DNA of 64,000 nucleotides from Azospirillum brasilense (GCF_022023855.1 NZ_CP059451.1:799244-863243), one strand, 5' to 3'; shown: positions 45,726-54,613, numbered from the stretch's first letter. Notes: a model not told the origin generated them from the sequence alone. Numbers and translations: made by a program.

Positions 45726-45773
45726 CCGTCATCAGCCTCTCCCCCGCGATCGCGGGGGAGAGGCTGATGACGG
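45726..45773 (+). promoter_or_regulatory. 48-bp perfect palindrome over the istA start
   Basis: Each 24-base arm is the exact complement of the other, with no spacer (centre between 45749 and 45750). The right arm contains the GGGGGAGAGG Shine-Dalgarno region and the ATG at 45767, so in RNA the hairpin would hide the istA start. This would block istA translation from outside transcripts that run through it. Confidence 0.8.
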
Positions 45774-47293
45774 GCGCGCGGATCACCGACCGGCAGGTCA
45801 GGCGGTACATGGACGAGCGCAGGCAAGGAGACAGTCAGGCGACGGCGGCGGCGAAGGCCGGGTTCAGCGAGCGGACGGCGCGCCGGATCGACGCCAACCC
45901 GATCCCGCCAAGCCAACGGCCCCGTGAACGGACCTGGCGTACCCGCGAGGATCCGTTCGCCGGCGTGTGGGACGAGGAGTTGGTGCCGGTTCTGCGCTCA
46001 GCTCCACACATCCGGGCGACCACCCTGCTGGAAGAGCTCCAGCGCCGTCACCCCGGCGACTATCCTGATCGCCTGCTGCGTTCGCTTCAGCGCCGGGTCG
46101 CCCTGTGGCGGGCGACCGAAGGCCCGGAGCAGGAGTTGATCTTCCGCCAAGACCACCCTCCCGGTTATCAGGCCCTGTCCGATTTCACCGAGACCGCCAG
46201 CCTCGGCATCACCATCGACGGCATCCCCTTCGACCATCTCCTCTATCATTTCTGGCTGGCCTACAGCGGCTGGGAGGCCGTCAAGCTCGTCCAGGGCGGC
46301 GAGAGCTTCACCGCCCTGACCGAAGGGCTTCAGGAAGCGCTGTGGCAACTCGGCGGCGTTCCTCACACCCATCGCACCGACCGCTTGTCCGCCGCCTACC
46401 GCAACCTGACGGCCGAGGACGACGAAGCCGCCGGGTACGCCGCCTTCTGCCGCCATTACGGCATGACCCCGACCCGCAACAACGCCGGCGTCGCTCATGA
46501 GAACGGCAGCGTTGAAGCCGCCCATGGACATCTGAAAGCAGCCTTGCGCGACGCCCTCGATCTGCGTGGGTCGCGCGATTTCCCGGACATTCCCACCTAC
46601 CAGGCCTTCCTGCAGGACACCGTCGCCCGCAAGAACGCCCGCCGCCGAAAGGCGCTGGAGGTGGAGTTGCCGGAACTCAAGCCGCTGCCCCGCCACCGCA
46701 CCACCGATTTCTCCACCACCACCGTCACCGTGACCCGTAGCGGCACCATCTCCGTGCGCAAGGTGCTCTACACCGTGCCGTCCCGGCTTGTCGGCTGCCG
46801 GCTTAAGGTGCATCTCTACGACGACCGGCTGCTCTGTTGGCTGGGCACGACCCAGGTGCTGACGCTCGCCCGCAAGCATCCCAAGGGCAAGCTGCGCGAC
46901 CGGGTCGTCGATTACCGCCACCTCGCCGCATCCCTGGTGCGCAAGCCGCAGGCGTTCCGCCGCTCCGTTTTCCGCGACGAACTCTTTCCCCGACCGGCCT
47001 TCCGCCGGGCCTGGGAGGTGCTGGACGAACAGCTCGACGACCGGCAGGCGTGCCGCGTCTACGTCGGTCTGCTTCATCTGGCGGCCACCGGCGCCTGCGA
47101 GGCGGCCCTGGCCGAGCATCTCGACGCCGTGCTCGACCGCGGCGGCCTGCCCGATCTCGAGGGTGCCCGGACGGCCGTGGCGCCTCCCCAGCCGGCGGCG
47201 GTGCCACTGATCACCGTGGCGCCGCCCGATCTCGCCGGATACGACCGCCTGCTGCGGCCGGCCACCGCCACCCCCGATCCGGAGCCTGCATGA
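45767..47293 (+). CDS. istA: IS21 transposase IstA
   Basis: DDE integrase of 508 residues. It has an N-terminal HTH (DRQVRRYMDERRQ, KAGFSERTARRIDA), catalytic Asp in QALSDFTETASLGITIDG, second Asp in THRTDRLSAAY, Glu in NNAGVAHENGSVEAAHGHLKAAL, and a C-terminal beta-barrel region (TVTRSGTISVRKVLYTVPSRLVG). Intact. The start at ATG 45767 is inside the palindrome. Its stop overlaps the istB start (ATGA). Confidence 0.94.
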   Translation: MTGARITDRQVRRYMDERRQGDSQATAAAKAGFSERTARRIDANPIPPSQRPRERTWRTREDPFAGVWDEELVPVLRSAPHIRATTLLEELQRRHPGDYPDRLLRSLQRRVALWRATEGPEQELIFRQDHPPGYQALSDFTETASLGITIDGIPFDHLLYHFWLAYSGWEAVKLVQGGESFTALTEGLQEALWQLGGVPHTHRTDRLSAAYRNLTAEDDEAAGYAAFCRHYGMTPTRNNAGVAHENGSVEAAHGHLKAALRDALDLRGSRDFPDIPTYQAFLQDTVARKNARRRKALEVELPELKPLPRHRTTDFSTTTVTVTRSGTISVRKVLYTVPSRLVGCRLKVHLYDDRLLCWLGTTQVLTLARKHPKGKLRDRVVDYRHLAASLVRKPQAFRRSVFRDELFPRPAFRRAWEVLDEQLDDRQACRVYVGLLHLAATGACEAALAEHLDAVLDRGGLPDLEGARTAVAPPQPAAVPLITVAPPDLAGYDRLLRPATATPDPEPA

Positions 47294-48066
47294 CCGACAT
47301 CGATGCCGCCAAACTGCCCGTGATGCTGTCCGCCCTGCGCCTGCCGACCATTGGCCGGCTGTGGCCGGGTTTCGCCGAACGGGCCGACCGAGAGGGCTGG
47401 GGGGCCGCGCGCTTCCTGGCCACCCTGTGCGAGCATGAGCTGGCCGAACGCACCGAACGCCGCATCGCCCGCCACATGGCCGAGTCGGATCTGCCCGACG
47501 GCAAGACGCTGGCCACCTTCGACTTCGCCGCCGTGCCCACCATCCGCAAACCCCACGTCGAGGCGCTCGGCCGGGGCGACGGTTGGATCGAGCGCGGCGC
47601 CAACCTGCTGATCTTCGGCCCCAGCGGCGTCGGCAAGACCCATGTCGCCGCCGCCATCGGCACCGCCCTCATCGAAGGCGGCCGGCGTGTCCTGTTCACC
47701 CGGACCACCGATCTCGTGCAAAAGCTTCAGGCGGCGCGGCGCGACCTCGCCCTGCCAAACCTGCTGGCCCGGCTCGACCGCTTCGATTGCCTGATCCTCG
47801 ACGACCTCGGCTACGTCCGCAAGGACCAGGCCGAAACCTCGGTGCTGTTCGAGCTGATCGCCGAACGCTACGAACGCCGAAGCTTGATCTTGACCTGCAA
47901 TCAACCCTTCAGCGCCTGGGACGCGATTTTTCCCGATCCCGCCATGACCGTGGCCGCCATCGACCGCTTGGTGCACCACGCCACCATTCTGGAACTGAAC
48001 ACGGAAAGCTACCGCCGCCGCTCCGCCCTGGCCGCGGCCCAAGACCCGAGGGCCGGCGAAGGGTAA
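47290..48066 (+). CDS. istB: IS21 helper ATPase IstB
   Basis: AAA+ ATPase of 258 residues that forms decamers on DNA and selects targets for IstA. It has an N-terminal helical domain, Walker A GPSGVGKTH, Walker B LILDDLGYV and the sensor region LTCNQPFSAWDAIF. Full length and coupled to istA by a 4-base overlap. Confidence 0.95.
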   Translation: MTDIDAAKLPVMLSALRLPTIGRLWPGFAERADREGWGAARFLATLCEHELAERTERRIARHMAESDLPDGKTLATFDFAAVPTIRKPHVEALGRGDGWIERGANLLIFGPSGVGKTHVAAAIGTALIEGGRRVLFTRTTDLVQKLQAARRDLALPNLLARLDRFDCLILDDLGYVRKDQAETSVLFELIAERYERRSLILTCNQPFSAWDAIFPDPAMTVAAIDRLVHHATILELNTESYRRRSALAAAQDPRAGEG

Positions 48067-48110
48067 TCGACGCGACAACCGCGTAATTGTCGCCGGACCG
48101 GCGCGGCGGC

Positions 48111-48731
48111 ATGATGGCGGCCATGTATGAGCCGCCGACCATCGCCCAGCTGAAGATCACGATCCTGGACATCGACCCGCCGATCTGGCGGCGCCTGCTG
48201 GTGCCGCGCAAAACCACGCTGGCCGAGTTGCACCACATCATTCAGGCCGCCTTCGGCTGGCTCGACTACCATCTCCATCAGTTCGAGATCGGCGGCTTGC
48301 GCTTCGGCGACCCCGACATGCTCAACGCCGACGCCTTCGACGACGACAGCCGGGCATTGCCGGAGGAGGACGTTCGCCTGTTCGACTTCCTGTCCACCCC
48401 GCCGCCGTTCCTCTATCTCTACGACTTCGGCGACGATTGGCACCATCGGATCGAGATCGAAACCCTGCGTTTGCCCGAGGCCGATCGCAAGTACCCCGCC
48501 TGCATCGACGGCGCCCGCTCGCGACCGCCAGAGGACGTCGGCGGTGTCCATGGCTACGCTGAGTTCCTCGACGTCTTGCACGACCCAAACCACCCCGACC
48601 ATGCCGACATGAAGCGATGGGCGGGCCGAGCATTCCATCCCGAAAAGTTCGACATCGCCAAAACCGATCGCGCTGTTCGCTCCGCTGTCCGCGCCGCAAA
48701 ACGCCGAGCGGCACTGTCACGATACGACTGA
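48111..48731 (+). CDS. Plasmid pRiA4b ORF-3 family protein
   Basis: The product has about 206 residues with the family core QLKITILDIDPPIWRRLLVP, HHIIQAAFGWLDYHLHQF, LYDFGDDWHHRIEIE and YPACIDGARSRPPEDVGGVHGY. Function is unknown. It lies inside the IS21-type element after istB, in the same orientation, so it is an accessory passenger. In-frame starts exist at 48111 and 48123. Confidence 0.9.
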   Translation: MMAAMYEPPTIAQLKITILDIDPPIWRRLLVPRKTTLAELHHIIQAAFGWLDYHLHQFEIGGLRFGDPDMLNADAFDDDSRALPEEDVRLFDFLSTPPPFLYLYDFGDDWHHRIEIETLRLPEADRKYPACIDGARSRPPEDVGGVHGYAEFLDVLHDPNHPDHADMKRWAGRAFHPEKFDIAKTDRAVRSAVRAAKRRAALSRYD

Positions 48732-48799
48732 TCCCACCCTCCGACCGGACACCGTAATTGGCGTCAACAGGACGTCAAAATTGTCGTTGCACAGCGAAC

Positions 48800-49928
48800 A
48801 GCATCTCGACCTTCTTCCGCTGGCGCCGTGAGATGACATAGGCGTCGGTATTGGCGATGACCCGCGCCATGTCGCGGGCCCCTTCGTGGACGGAGTGGGG
48901 AACCTTGCGGGCGGGCGTGTTCGGACAGCAGCGCGGCTTGAGCGGACAGGGCGCGATAGCGGACCAGGCCGTCGCTGTCGGCGAGCGGGCGCGGCATCCG
49001 ATAGGTCTTCTGCCGCGGCCGGAGTTCCTGGCCGGCTGGGCAGACATAGGCGTCGGCCTCGTGGTCGTAGGTGAAATCGGCCCGCTCGAAGGTCCCGTCG
49101 CGGCGCCCGGATTTGTCGAAGACCGGGATGTGCGGCTCGATCCCGCGCTCATGAACCAACCAGCCGAGCATGTCGGCTGAACCGTAGGCGCTGTCGGCGG
49201 CCAGCCGCTCGGGATAGAGCGCGAAGCGCTCCAGGGTCCGGTCGAGCATGGTGCACGCGGCGCCGACCTCCGCTTGGCGGATGGCGCCGCTCGCCTCGAC
49301 ATCGACGATGACGGCGTGGACGAGGTCGATCAGGTAGCGTCACCTCGCTGGACGCGCCCCAGGCCGCCTCGTCCAGTGTATCGAGATACTCCCGAACCGA
49401 GCGGCGGGGCGTCGCCATCGCCTCCCAGTCGACCTCTTCCGATCCCGCCACCGAACGCTGCCTGTTCGCGTCGGCCCGGATCAGGCTGGCATCGACCGCA
49501 AAGCCCTTGCCTCCCACAAGCCCGGCCTCCATGCAGCTCTGCACGGTGGTTTCGAACAGCGTGCGCAGGAGATCGCTGTCGCGGAAGCGGCCGTGACGGT
49601 TCTTGGAAAAGGTCGAGTGGTCCGGCACGGCGCCCTCCAGGCCGAGCCGGCAGAACCAGCGGTAGGCGAGGTTCAGATGCACCTCCTCGCACAGCCGGCG
49701 CTCCGAGCGGATGCCGCAGCAGTAGCCGATGAGCAGCATCCGGATCATCAGTTCCGGATCGATCGAGGGGCGCCCGATTGCGCTGTAGAACGGCTGCAGA
49801 TGCGCACGGAGGCCGGACAGATCGACGAAGCGGTCGACCGAGCGAAGCAGGTGGTCCGACGGGACGTGGCGTTCGAGGCTGAACTCATAGAACAGCGCCT
49901 CCTGCATCACCGTCCGCTCGCCCATCAT
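48800..49928 (-). pseudogene. IS1182-type transposase, N-terminal and central part, broken
   Basis: The N-terminal frame has QEALFYEFSLERHVPSDHLLR, PSIDPELMIRMLLIGYCCGIRSERRL and FAVDASLIRADANRQR. A deletion then joins SEVT to YLIDLVHAVIVDVEAS in another frame, removing about 20 codons around the usual DP-ARW motif. A second small deletion near 48950 precedes CPLKPRCCPNTPARK. The part ends at KKVEMLFA against the IS21-type insertion. Inactive even without the insertion. Confidence 0.9.
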
Positions 49929-50268
49929 CGCCGCGTCCTCCTTCTGCCTAGGAGAATTGAATCAGGGCTTCAAGCGGCCGGCAACACCGACTTTTTCAAC
50001 ACTATCGGCCCATTGCAGTCGTTCGCGGATGGTCGATTTAACGTCGGCGATATGTGGCAATCAATCATTGGCGTCCCTGCCAATTCTGTGTGTGTGTTGT
50101 GCAGGGCTCCTTGTCCTCCCACCGACTGACCTCCGCTGAAGAAGGTGTACCCAATCACTGCTTGCCACTCATTACCCCTGAGGTAATCGACCGCCCCTCT
50201 CTTCCCGGGCAGGTTCAAACATATCGACGCCCCCGCCGGGATCCGGCCACAGCAGCAAGGAGAGCACC

Positions 50269-50724
50269 GTGCCCGTCAAGTCCAACGCCACCACGGAGAG
50301 TTCAGCCACCGCGAGTTCCGTCGCCAACGCCACCCGGGCCGTCGTGCAAGAGTTTCTTGCTGCCCGGCTGGCCGGGGACACCGAGCGGCTGGTTGTGCTC
50401 TTCGCCGATGAGGTCGATTGGATGCTGGCCGAGAACCCTGTCGTCCCGTGGATCCGCCCGCGGTCCACCGCCGCCGAATGCGCTGCCCAGTTCACAGAGT
50501 TGATGGCGTACACCGTACCCGAGGATGCCCGCGCCTCCGTCGACACCTTCCTCGTCGACGGCCCCCACGCAGTCCTGATGGGGCACGTAGCGGGAACTGT
50601 GCGCGCAACCGGAAAATCCTTCGCGGGGCCGTTCGCGCTGCACCTCACCGTCGAGAACGGCCGCATCACCCGGCACCGCCTCTACGAGAACAGCCTCTCG
50701 ATCGCTGAAGCCTGTGCCCCGTGA
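50269..50724 (+). CDS. SnoaL-like (NTF2 fold) protein
   Basis: The 151-residue protein has an NTF2/SnoaL alpha+beta fold: helix VVQEFLAARLAGDTERLVVLFADEVDWML, strand AVLMGHVAGTVRATGKSF and FALHLTVENGRITRHRLYENS. It may be a cyclase, isomerase or stress-linked binder; the substrate is unknown. The GTG start has AAGGAGAG 8 bases upstream. It lies between the IS block and phage debris without an operon. Confidence 0.85.
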   Translation: MPVKSNATTESSATASSVANATRAVVQEFLAARLAGDTERLVVLFADEVDWMLAENPVVPWIRPRSTAAECAAQFTELMAYTVPEDARASVDTFLVDGPHAVLMGHVAGTVRATGKSFAGPFALHLTVENGRITRHRLYENSLSIAEACAP

Positions 50725-51358
50725 GGGCGTAAGCGGTCGCATCCCGAAGGAGTGTGCCTCGGCGGCGCCTTTTCGCGACAGCACCAGGGCAGGCGAGCCC
50801 GCCCCTTTCCGTCGCAGCTTGAGTGAGCTTCTGCTGAAGCGGATATCCGAAACTGATCCACAGTGTGTCCGCCAACCCTCCGGTCGCGACCGCTACATCC
50901 TGTCAAGGCCCTAGTCTACGCTATCGCCGCCATCGGCAACCGCCCGGCTGACCAGCAGGAGCGCAGCGATCGGAACGACATAGCGCGCCTGCTCGCCTCC
51001 CTGTGTCCCGACAAGGAGCAGCAGGACGCGCTCGATCAGCTCGCCCGCGCGCACCTCAGCACCTCGCCATGACAATCGACGACGTATTCGACGCCATCAA
51101 GCGGGACGCCCGTCGACGGGCCTACATGGGGTCCGAGTAGCAGCGGAACGGAAAGTCCAATTGGGTTGGGAGGGCTGTGCGGAAAACCTCTCTGCGACGG
51201 TTTCCGCACAGCCGATCAATCCGACGGGGTTTCCCGGCTACGCTTCTGAAGCTTTCAGGCTGTTAGGCAACCCGTCGCCCAATCATGTCGGAAAACACAT
51301 GCTTTCCGGCGTCCGGCCCGAAATCTGATTCGGCATTGTGTCACCAAATAAAACAATC
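50725..51358. other. Gene-poor stretch with phage-like fragments
   Basis: The stretch holds copy 2 of the 40-base repeat (50767-50806). It also holds a start-less frame at about 50911-51072 (YAIAAIGNRPADQQERSDRND, ARLLASLCPDKEQQDALDQL) whose stop overlaps an ATG opening a 23-codon frame (51069-51140, TIDDVFDAIKRDARRRAYM). Both look like remnants of small adjoining phage genes. Confidence 0.5.
50767..50806. repeat. 40-bp direct repeat, copy 2
   Basis: It matches 45372-45411 in 38 of 40 positions in the same orientation. The stem in this copy carries one mismatch. Confidence 0.8.
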
Positions 51359-51553
51359 CTATCCCATGATCTTTTTGGCAAGCAAAGCGCCGCCAGCCAC
51401 AAGACCACCACCGACAACGACGGCCGCAAGAATCTTCTTCGTTTCTGGATCTAGGTCTTTTGTCAAATTCTCAAAAATCTTCCCAAGAGCTTGTGCCGTC
51501 TGCACGGTGGGGTCATTCGGGTTTAATGGGGAAATCTCATTGAAGCCTGACAT
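51359..51553 (-). CDS. Small glycine-rich single-helix membrane protein
   Basis: The 64-residue protein has a polar N-terminus (SGFNEISPLNPNDPTV), an amphipathic helix and one C-terminal hydrophobic Gly/Ala segment (ILAAVVVGGGLVAGGALLA) ending in Lys. AGAGGGG precedes the ATG at a good distance. Phage- or plasmid-borne small membrane proteins look like this; no family is recognised. Confidence 0.6.
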   Translation of the reverse strand: MSGFNEISPLNPNDPTVQTAQALGKIFENLTKDLDPETKKILAAVVVGGGLVAGGALLAKKIMG

Positions 51554-51887
51554 CTTGTTGCCCCTCTTTCCGGCTTACCTAGAGATAGGCACTATCTATA
51601 ATGCAAAAATGCCGTTTGGCAAAGCCCACGCTTGTAGCCGTCTGTGCTTGCCTCCCTACGCTTCTGGAATAAAGGCGGCATACCGAAGCTGCCTTGGGAT
51701 GGATTATCGCACAGCCCCGCCACCCAATCTGACTTTTTGTTCCACTGCTACTCGGTCCTCTACACCGAAGTTGCGGACCTGGTGCGCACGCTGGGCTGGA
51801 AGTCGGATCGCGACGAAAACTTTCCCACCGCCGCGCGGCGCCTGGGTCTGCCCCGGCAGGTCTGTCGCGAAACGGCTCGTTTTAGCG
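51554..51887. other. Gene-free stretch upstream of small membrane protein
   Basis: No gene is supported; a frame reading EVADLVRTLGWKSDRDENF across 51760-51890 has no start or family. Confidence 0.45.
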
Positions 51888-52199
51888 TCAGGCGGCGTTG
51901 AGGGTGGGGATGGTGGCCAACTCGTCCTCCAGCTCGGCAGCAAGACGAGCCAGGTCATAGCGGGCCTGAAGGTTGACCCAGAGGTCCGGCCCGTTGCCGC
52001 ACAGCTTGCCCAGGCGCAGCGCCATGGCCGGGGTCACCGGCGCTTCTTCACGCAGGATGGCGTGCAGGGTCTGACGGGAGACCTTCAGCAGCTTGGCGAC
52101 GTCGGACACCGGGCGGTCGAGCGCCGGCAGCACGTCCTCGCGCAGCAGGGCGCCGGGGTGCATCGGGGCGAGGCCCCGCTTCAGGGGGGTGGTGGTCAT
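51888..52199 (-). CDS. higA: Antitoxin HigA
   Basis: The 103-residue XRE-type protein has HPGALLREDVLPALDRPVSDVAKLLKVSRQTLHAILR (HTH) and APVTPAMALRLGKLCGNGPDLWVNLQARYDL, the HigA signature. It binds HigB and represses the operon. Its ATG shares one base with the higB stop (TGATG), toxin gene first, as is normal for higBA. Confidence 0.96.
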   Translation of the reverse strand: MTTTPLKRGLAPMHPGALLREDVLPALDRPVSDVAKLLKVSRQTLHAILREEAPVTPAMALRLGKLCGNGPDLWVNLQARYDLARLAAELEDELATIPTLNAA

Positions 52200-52480
52200 C
52201 AGTGATAGTCCTCCAGGTCGACGTCGATGGCGTCCGGGGAGTCCCAGGGGAAGGTGATGCGGTAGTTGGCGGTGACCCGCACCGACCAGCGCTGCGGTGT
52301 CACTTCCAGGCCGTGGAAGTGACAGCCGGGAAGGTTCATGTCCTCGGGCTTGGTCGCGGCGTCCAGCGCCAGCAGGATGCGGCCGACGCGGGCAATGGCG
52401 GCACCCTGGACCGGCAGCTTGTCGGCTTTGCCGGTTTCGAAGTAGCGCCGCAGCGCCTTGTTCTGAATGGTGCGGATCAT
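52199..52480 (-). CDS. higB: Toxin HigB (RelE superfamily)
   Basis: Ribosome-dependent mRNA interferase of 93 residues: MIRTIQNKALRRYFETG, LDAATKPEDMNLPGCHFHGLE and WSVRVTANYRITF. I chose the ATG at 52480, the standard HigB start, over an upstream ATG at 52507. It is encoded upstream of higA. Confidence 0.95.
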   Translation of the reverse strand: MIRTIQNKALRRYFETGKADKLPVQGAAIARVGRILLALDAATKPEDMNLPGCHFHGLEVTPQRWSVRVTANYRITFPWDSPDAIDVDLEDYH

Positions 52481-52542
52481 GAGTGTAATGTATTGCTTTA
52501 CACTCATGGCGTCAACGGAAAAGTGTAAGGCGACAGTTTACA
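52481..52542. promoter_or_regulatory. higBA operator/promoter with two dyads
   Basis: GAGTGTAA (52481-52488) and TTACACTC (52498-52505) form a perfect dyad immediately upstream of the higB start. A second, weaker dyad GTGTAA/TTTACA lies at 52523-52542. These are likely HigA or HigBA binding sites. Confidence 0.7.
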
Positions 52543-52560
52543 TTCTTGTCGGGTTCGCGG

Positions 52561-52827
52561 CTATGCCAGAACCGAGCGGTTGAGGCATGACAGTTCCATC
52601 ATTACGGATCGCCAGCGCCGATATGTCGCCTCGAACAGATCCCCCATCGCCCACCGCTGCAGGATCGTGAGCCGGAACTGCCGGCGGTGATGCTCCCTGT
52701 CATTGAGGATGTGGCACCGCTGGCACCACGCCGCGAGGTTCTTCGGCTTCACGTTGGGTGGATCGTGATCCCGGTGGCAGGCCGCCAGGATCACCCCGGT
52801 CTTACGCATCCGGCAGGCATCGACCAT
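52561..52827 (-). CDS. HNH endonuclease-like protein, short
   Basis: The 88-residue frame has ILAACHRDHDPPNVKPKNLAAWCQRCHILND, the second half of an HNH motif (DHDP...N...CQRCH), and a C-terminal helix with LQRWAMGDLFEA. The usual first Cys pair upstream is missing, so it is probably a truncated HNH protein. Confidence 0.65.
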   Translation of the reverse strand: MVDACRMRKTGVILAACHRDHDPPNVKPKNLAAWCQRCHILNDREHHRRQFRLTILQRWAMGDLFEATYRRWRSVMMELSCLNRSVLA

Positions 52828-52850
52828 ATCCGGCCAAGCCGCTTCCCCAA

Positions 52851-52881
52851 GAAAAAAGGCGCGGTCCCGAAGGGCCGCGCC
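52851..52881 (-). terminator. Rho-independent terminator of rhlE
   Basis: On the minus strand GGCGCGGCCC, a TTCG loop and GGGACCGCGCC are followed by TTTTTT, 28 bases after the rhlE stop. A textbook terminator. Confidence 0.9.
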
Positions 52882-52908
52882 TGATCTGGTTGTCTTGCTC
52901 GAACGCGT

Positions 52909-54171
52909 TTACCAGCGTCCGGCGCGGGCCTGCGGTCTGCCCTGGCCGCCGTCGCGCTGCCACGGCCTCGCTCCGCCGCGAATGGCCGGGCGGCCGGTGC
53001 CGCCGGAGAAAGAACGTTGCGGCTCAATGCCGGGAATCGTATGGATCGCCAGCGTCGCCCCGGTGAAGCGTTCGATGCGGGACAGGGTCTCGCGGTCGGC
53101 GCGGGAGGCGAAGGACACCGCGATGCCTGAGGCACCGGCCCGGCCGGTGCGGCCGATGCGGTGGACATAATCCTCGGCCGAGCGCGGCAGGTCGAAGTTG
53201 ATGACGTGGGTGATGTCGCGCACGTCGATGCCGCGGGCGGCCACGTCGGTCGCGACCAGCAGACGGACCTGGCCGGTGCGCAGCCGCTGGAGCGTGCGGT
53301 TGCGCTTGGACTGGTCCATGTCGCCGTGCAGGGCAGCGGCGGCATGGCCGGCGGTGCTCAACTCCTCCGCCAGTGCGTCGGCGTCGCGCTTGGTCGCGGC
53401 GAAGATGATCGCTTTGCCGACTTCGTCCTGGCTGGCAAAGTGCATTAGCAACCGGCGCTTGTGGTCCATATCGTCGGTGTGGTGCAGGCGCTGTTCGACG
53501 TTGATCGCGGTCGCTTGGCTTTGGACGGCGACGCGTTCCGGGTTGCGCAGCAGCTTGCCGGCGAGTTGGCTCATGCGGCGGTCCAGCGTGGCCGTGAACA
53601 GCAGCGTCTGGCGGCCGGCCTTGCAGGCGTCGGCGATCCGCTCGACGTCATCGAGGAAGCCCATGTCCAGCATGCGATCCGCCTCGTCGAGGATCAGCAC
53701 CTCGACGGCGCTGAGGTCGATGCGCTGACGTTCGATGTGGTCGATCAGGCGGCCGGGAGTTGCCACCACGACGTGCACCGGACGCGACAGCATGCGAAGC
53801 TGCTCGCCGTACGGCATGCCGCCGACCACATCGATGATGTTCATGCGCAGCGGCTTGGCGTATTTGCGCGCCGCTTGGGTGACCTGGCTGGCCAGTTCAC
53901 GCGTCGGGGCAAGCACGAGGATGCGCGGAGCGGCGACAGCGGGAGGGGGCAGATCGGCCACGCGGGTCAGAGCCGGCAGCATGAAGGCCGCGGTCTTGCC
54001 GGTGCCGGTTTCGGCGGTGGCGAGAATGTCGCGGCCGGCCAACGCCGGAGGGATGGCCTCCGCCTGAACGGGCGTCGGCGTGGTATAGCCATGCTCACCC
54101 AGAACCTGGGCGATTTTGGAATGAATGCCGAGATCAGCAAACGTCTGTTCGGAAACGAAATTTTCGGACAA
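52909..54171 (-). CDS. rhlE: DEAD-box RNA helicase RhlE
   Basis: Cold-shock-type RNA helicase of about 420 residues. It has the Q motif region FADLGIHSKIAQVLGEHGYTTPTPVQ, Walker A AETGTGKT, LDEADRMLDMGF, a TAT variant of motif III (LLFTATL), and motif VI YVHRIGRTGRAG, with a basic Gly/Arg-rich tail. A TTG at 54171 preceded by GGAAGG fits the usual start of the family; an ATG at 54384 would add 71 residues without similarity. Neighbours cspA and DUF6481 support a cold-shock role. Confidence 0.93.
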   Translation of the reverse strand: MSENFVSEQTFADLGIHSKIAQVLGEHGYTTPTPVQAEAIPPALAGRDILATAETGTGKTAAFMLPALTRVADLPPPAVAAPRILVLAPTRELASQVTQAARKYAKPLRMNIIDVVGGMPYGEQLRMLSRPVHVVVATPGRLIDHIERQRIDLSAVEVLILDEADRMLDMGFLDDVERIADACKAGRQTLLFTATLDRRMSQLAGKLLRNPERVAVQSQATAINVEQRLHHTDDMDHKRRLLMHFASQDEVGKAIIFAATKRDADALAEELSTAGHAAAALHGDMDQSKRNRTLQRLRTGQVRLLVATDVAARGIDVRDITHVINFDLPRSAEDYVHRIGRTGRAGASGIAVSFASRADRETLSRIERFTGATLAIHTIPGIEPQRSFSGGTGRPAIRGGARPWQRDGGQGRPQARAGRW

Positions 54172-54613
54172 GGAGTGGGACCTTCCACAAGCATGACGGC
54201 GCAAAGCGGACCACGCCCCCGGTTGGGGAACGGTCAAGCGCCGGCGATCTCGCCAGGAGGAGGTCGAAAGAGGGAGTTGCGACTTGCTGAGGGGCGCGGC
54301 AGGGTGCCACGCCAAGAAACCTACCGCGTCTCTCTCAAGAGACGTTTTAAGCCTCCAGCGATCAGTATCAATAGAATAAGACATGACGCCGTAATATCAA
54401 GGTCATTCGGCAATCAGGAGCGAAACCAGACGCTTGTCAGCCATGCACAGGATTTTCCGCATAGGTGGTGGCGACTTGGAATCCGATGATCTCGGCTTTC
54501 CTCAACGTCTGTTTTTTTCATCTCCCGCCATCCGGTCCGGAGCCATTCGGCGTCTGGATCGGATGGCTTTGGCGGTGCCCTCCTGGACGCCGCCTTCTGG
54601 ACACTGTGGACCG
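54172..54613. other. Long leader between DUF6481 and rhlE
   Basis: The 442 bases upstream of rhlE hold no supported gene. A long 5' untranslated region is common for cold-shock helicases, so structured leader RNA is plausible; I see no decisive motif. Confidence 0.5.

Larger units (their letters stand above)
45668..48793. mobile_element. IS21-family element with a passenger gene
   Basis: A 6-base target duplication GCGAAC (45662-45667 and 48794-48799) borders an element starting TGCACGGCGCCAATTACG and ending CGTTGCACA. Subterminal copies of GCGCCAATTACG-like repeats lie near both ends (right end, inverted, near 48750), as usual for IS21. Contents are istA, istB and a pRiA4b ORF-3 family gene. 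At 3,126 bp it is longer than typical IS21 elements of 2-2.5 kb. Confidence 0.85.
45449..50000. mobile_element. IS1182-type element, decayed and interrupted by an IS21-type element
   Basis: The ends TGTTGAAAAAGTCGG (45449-45463) and its complement (49986-50000) form the terminal inverted repeat. Inside, an IS1182-type transposase on the minus strand is split by the IS21-type element (45668-48793). Outside the ends, GGCCGATAG on the left and CTATCGGCC on the right are complementary, so the insertion sits at the centre of an 18-base palindrome. Confidence 0.85.

Noticed and set aside
49970..50218. Minus-strand frame from 50218 into the IS1182 end
   Set aside because: It starts at a TTG without a ribosome binding site and has no recognisable content; it may be a truncated gene but cannot be supported.
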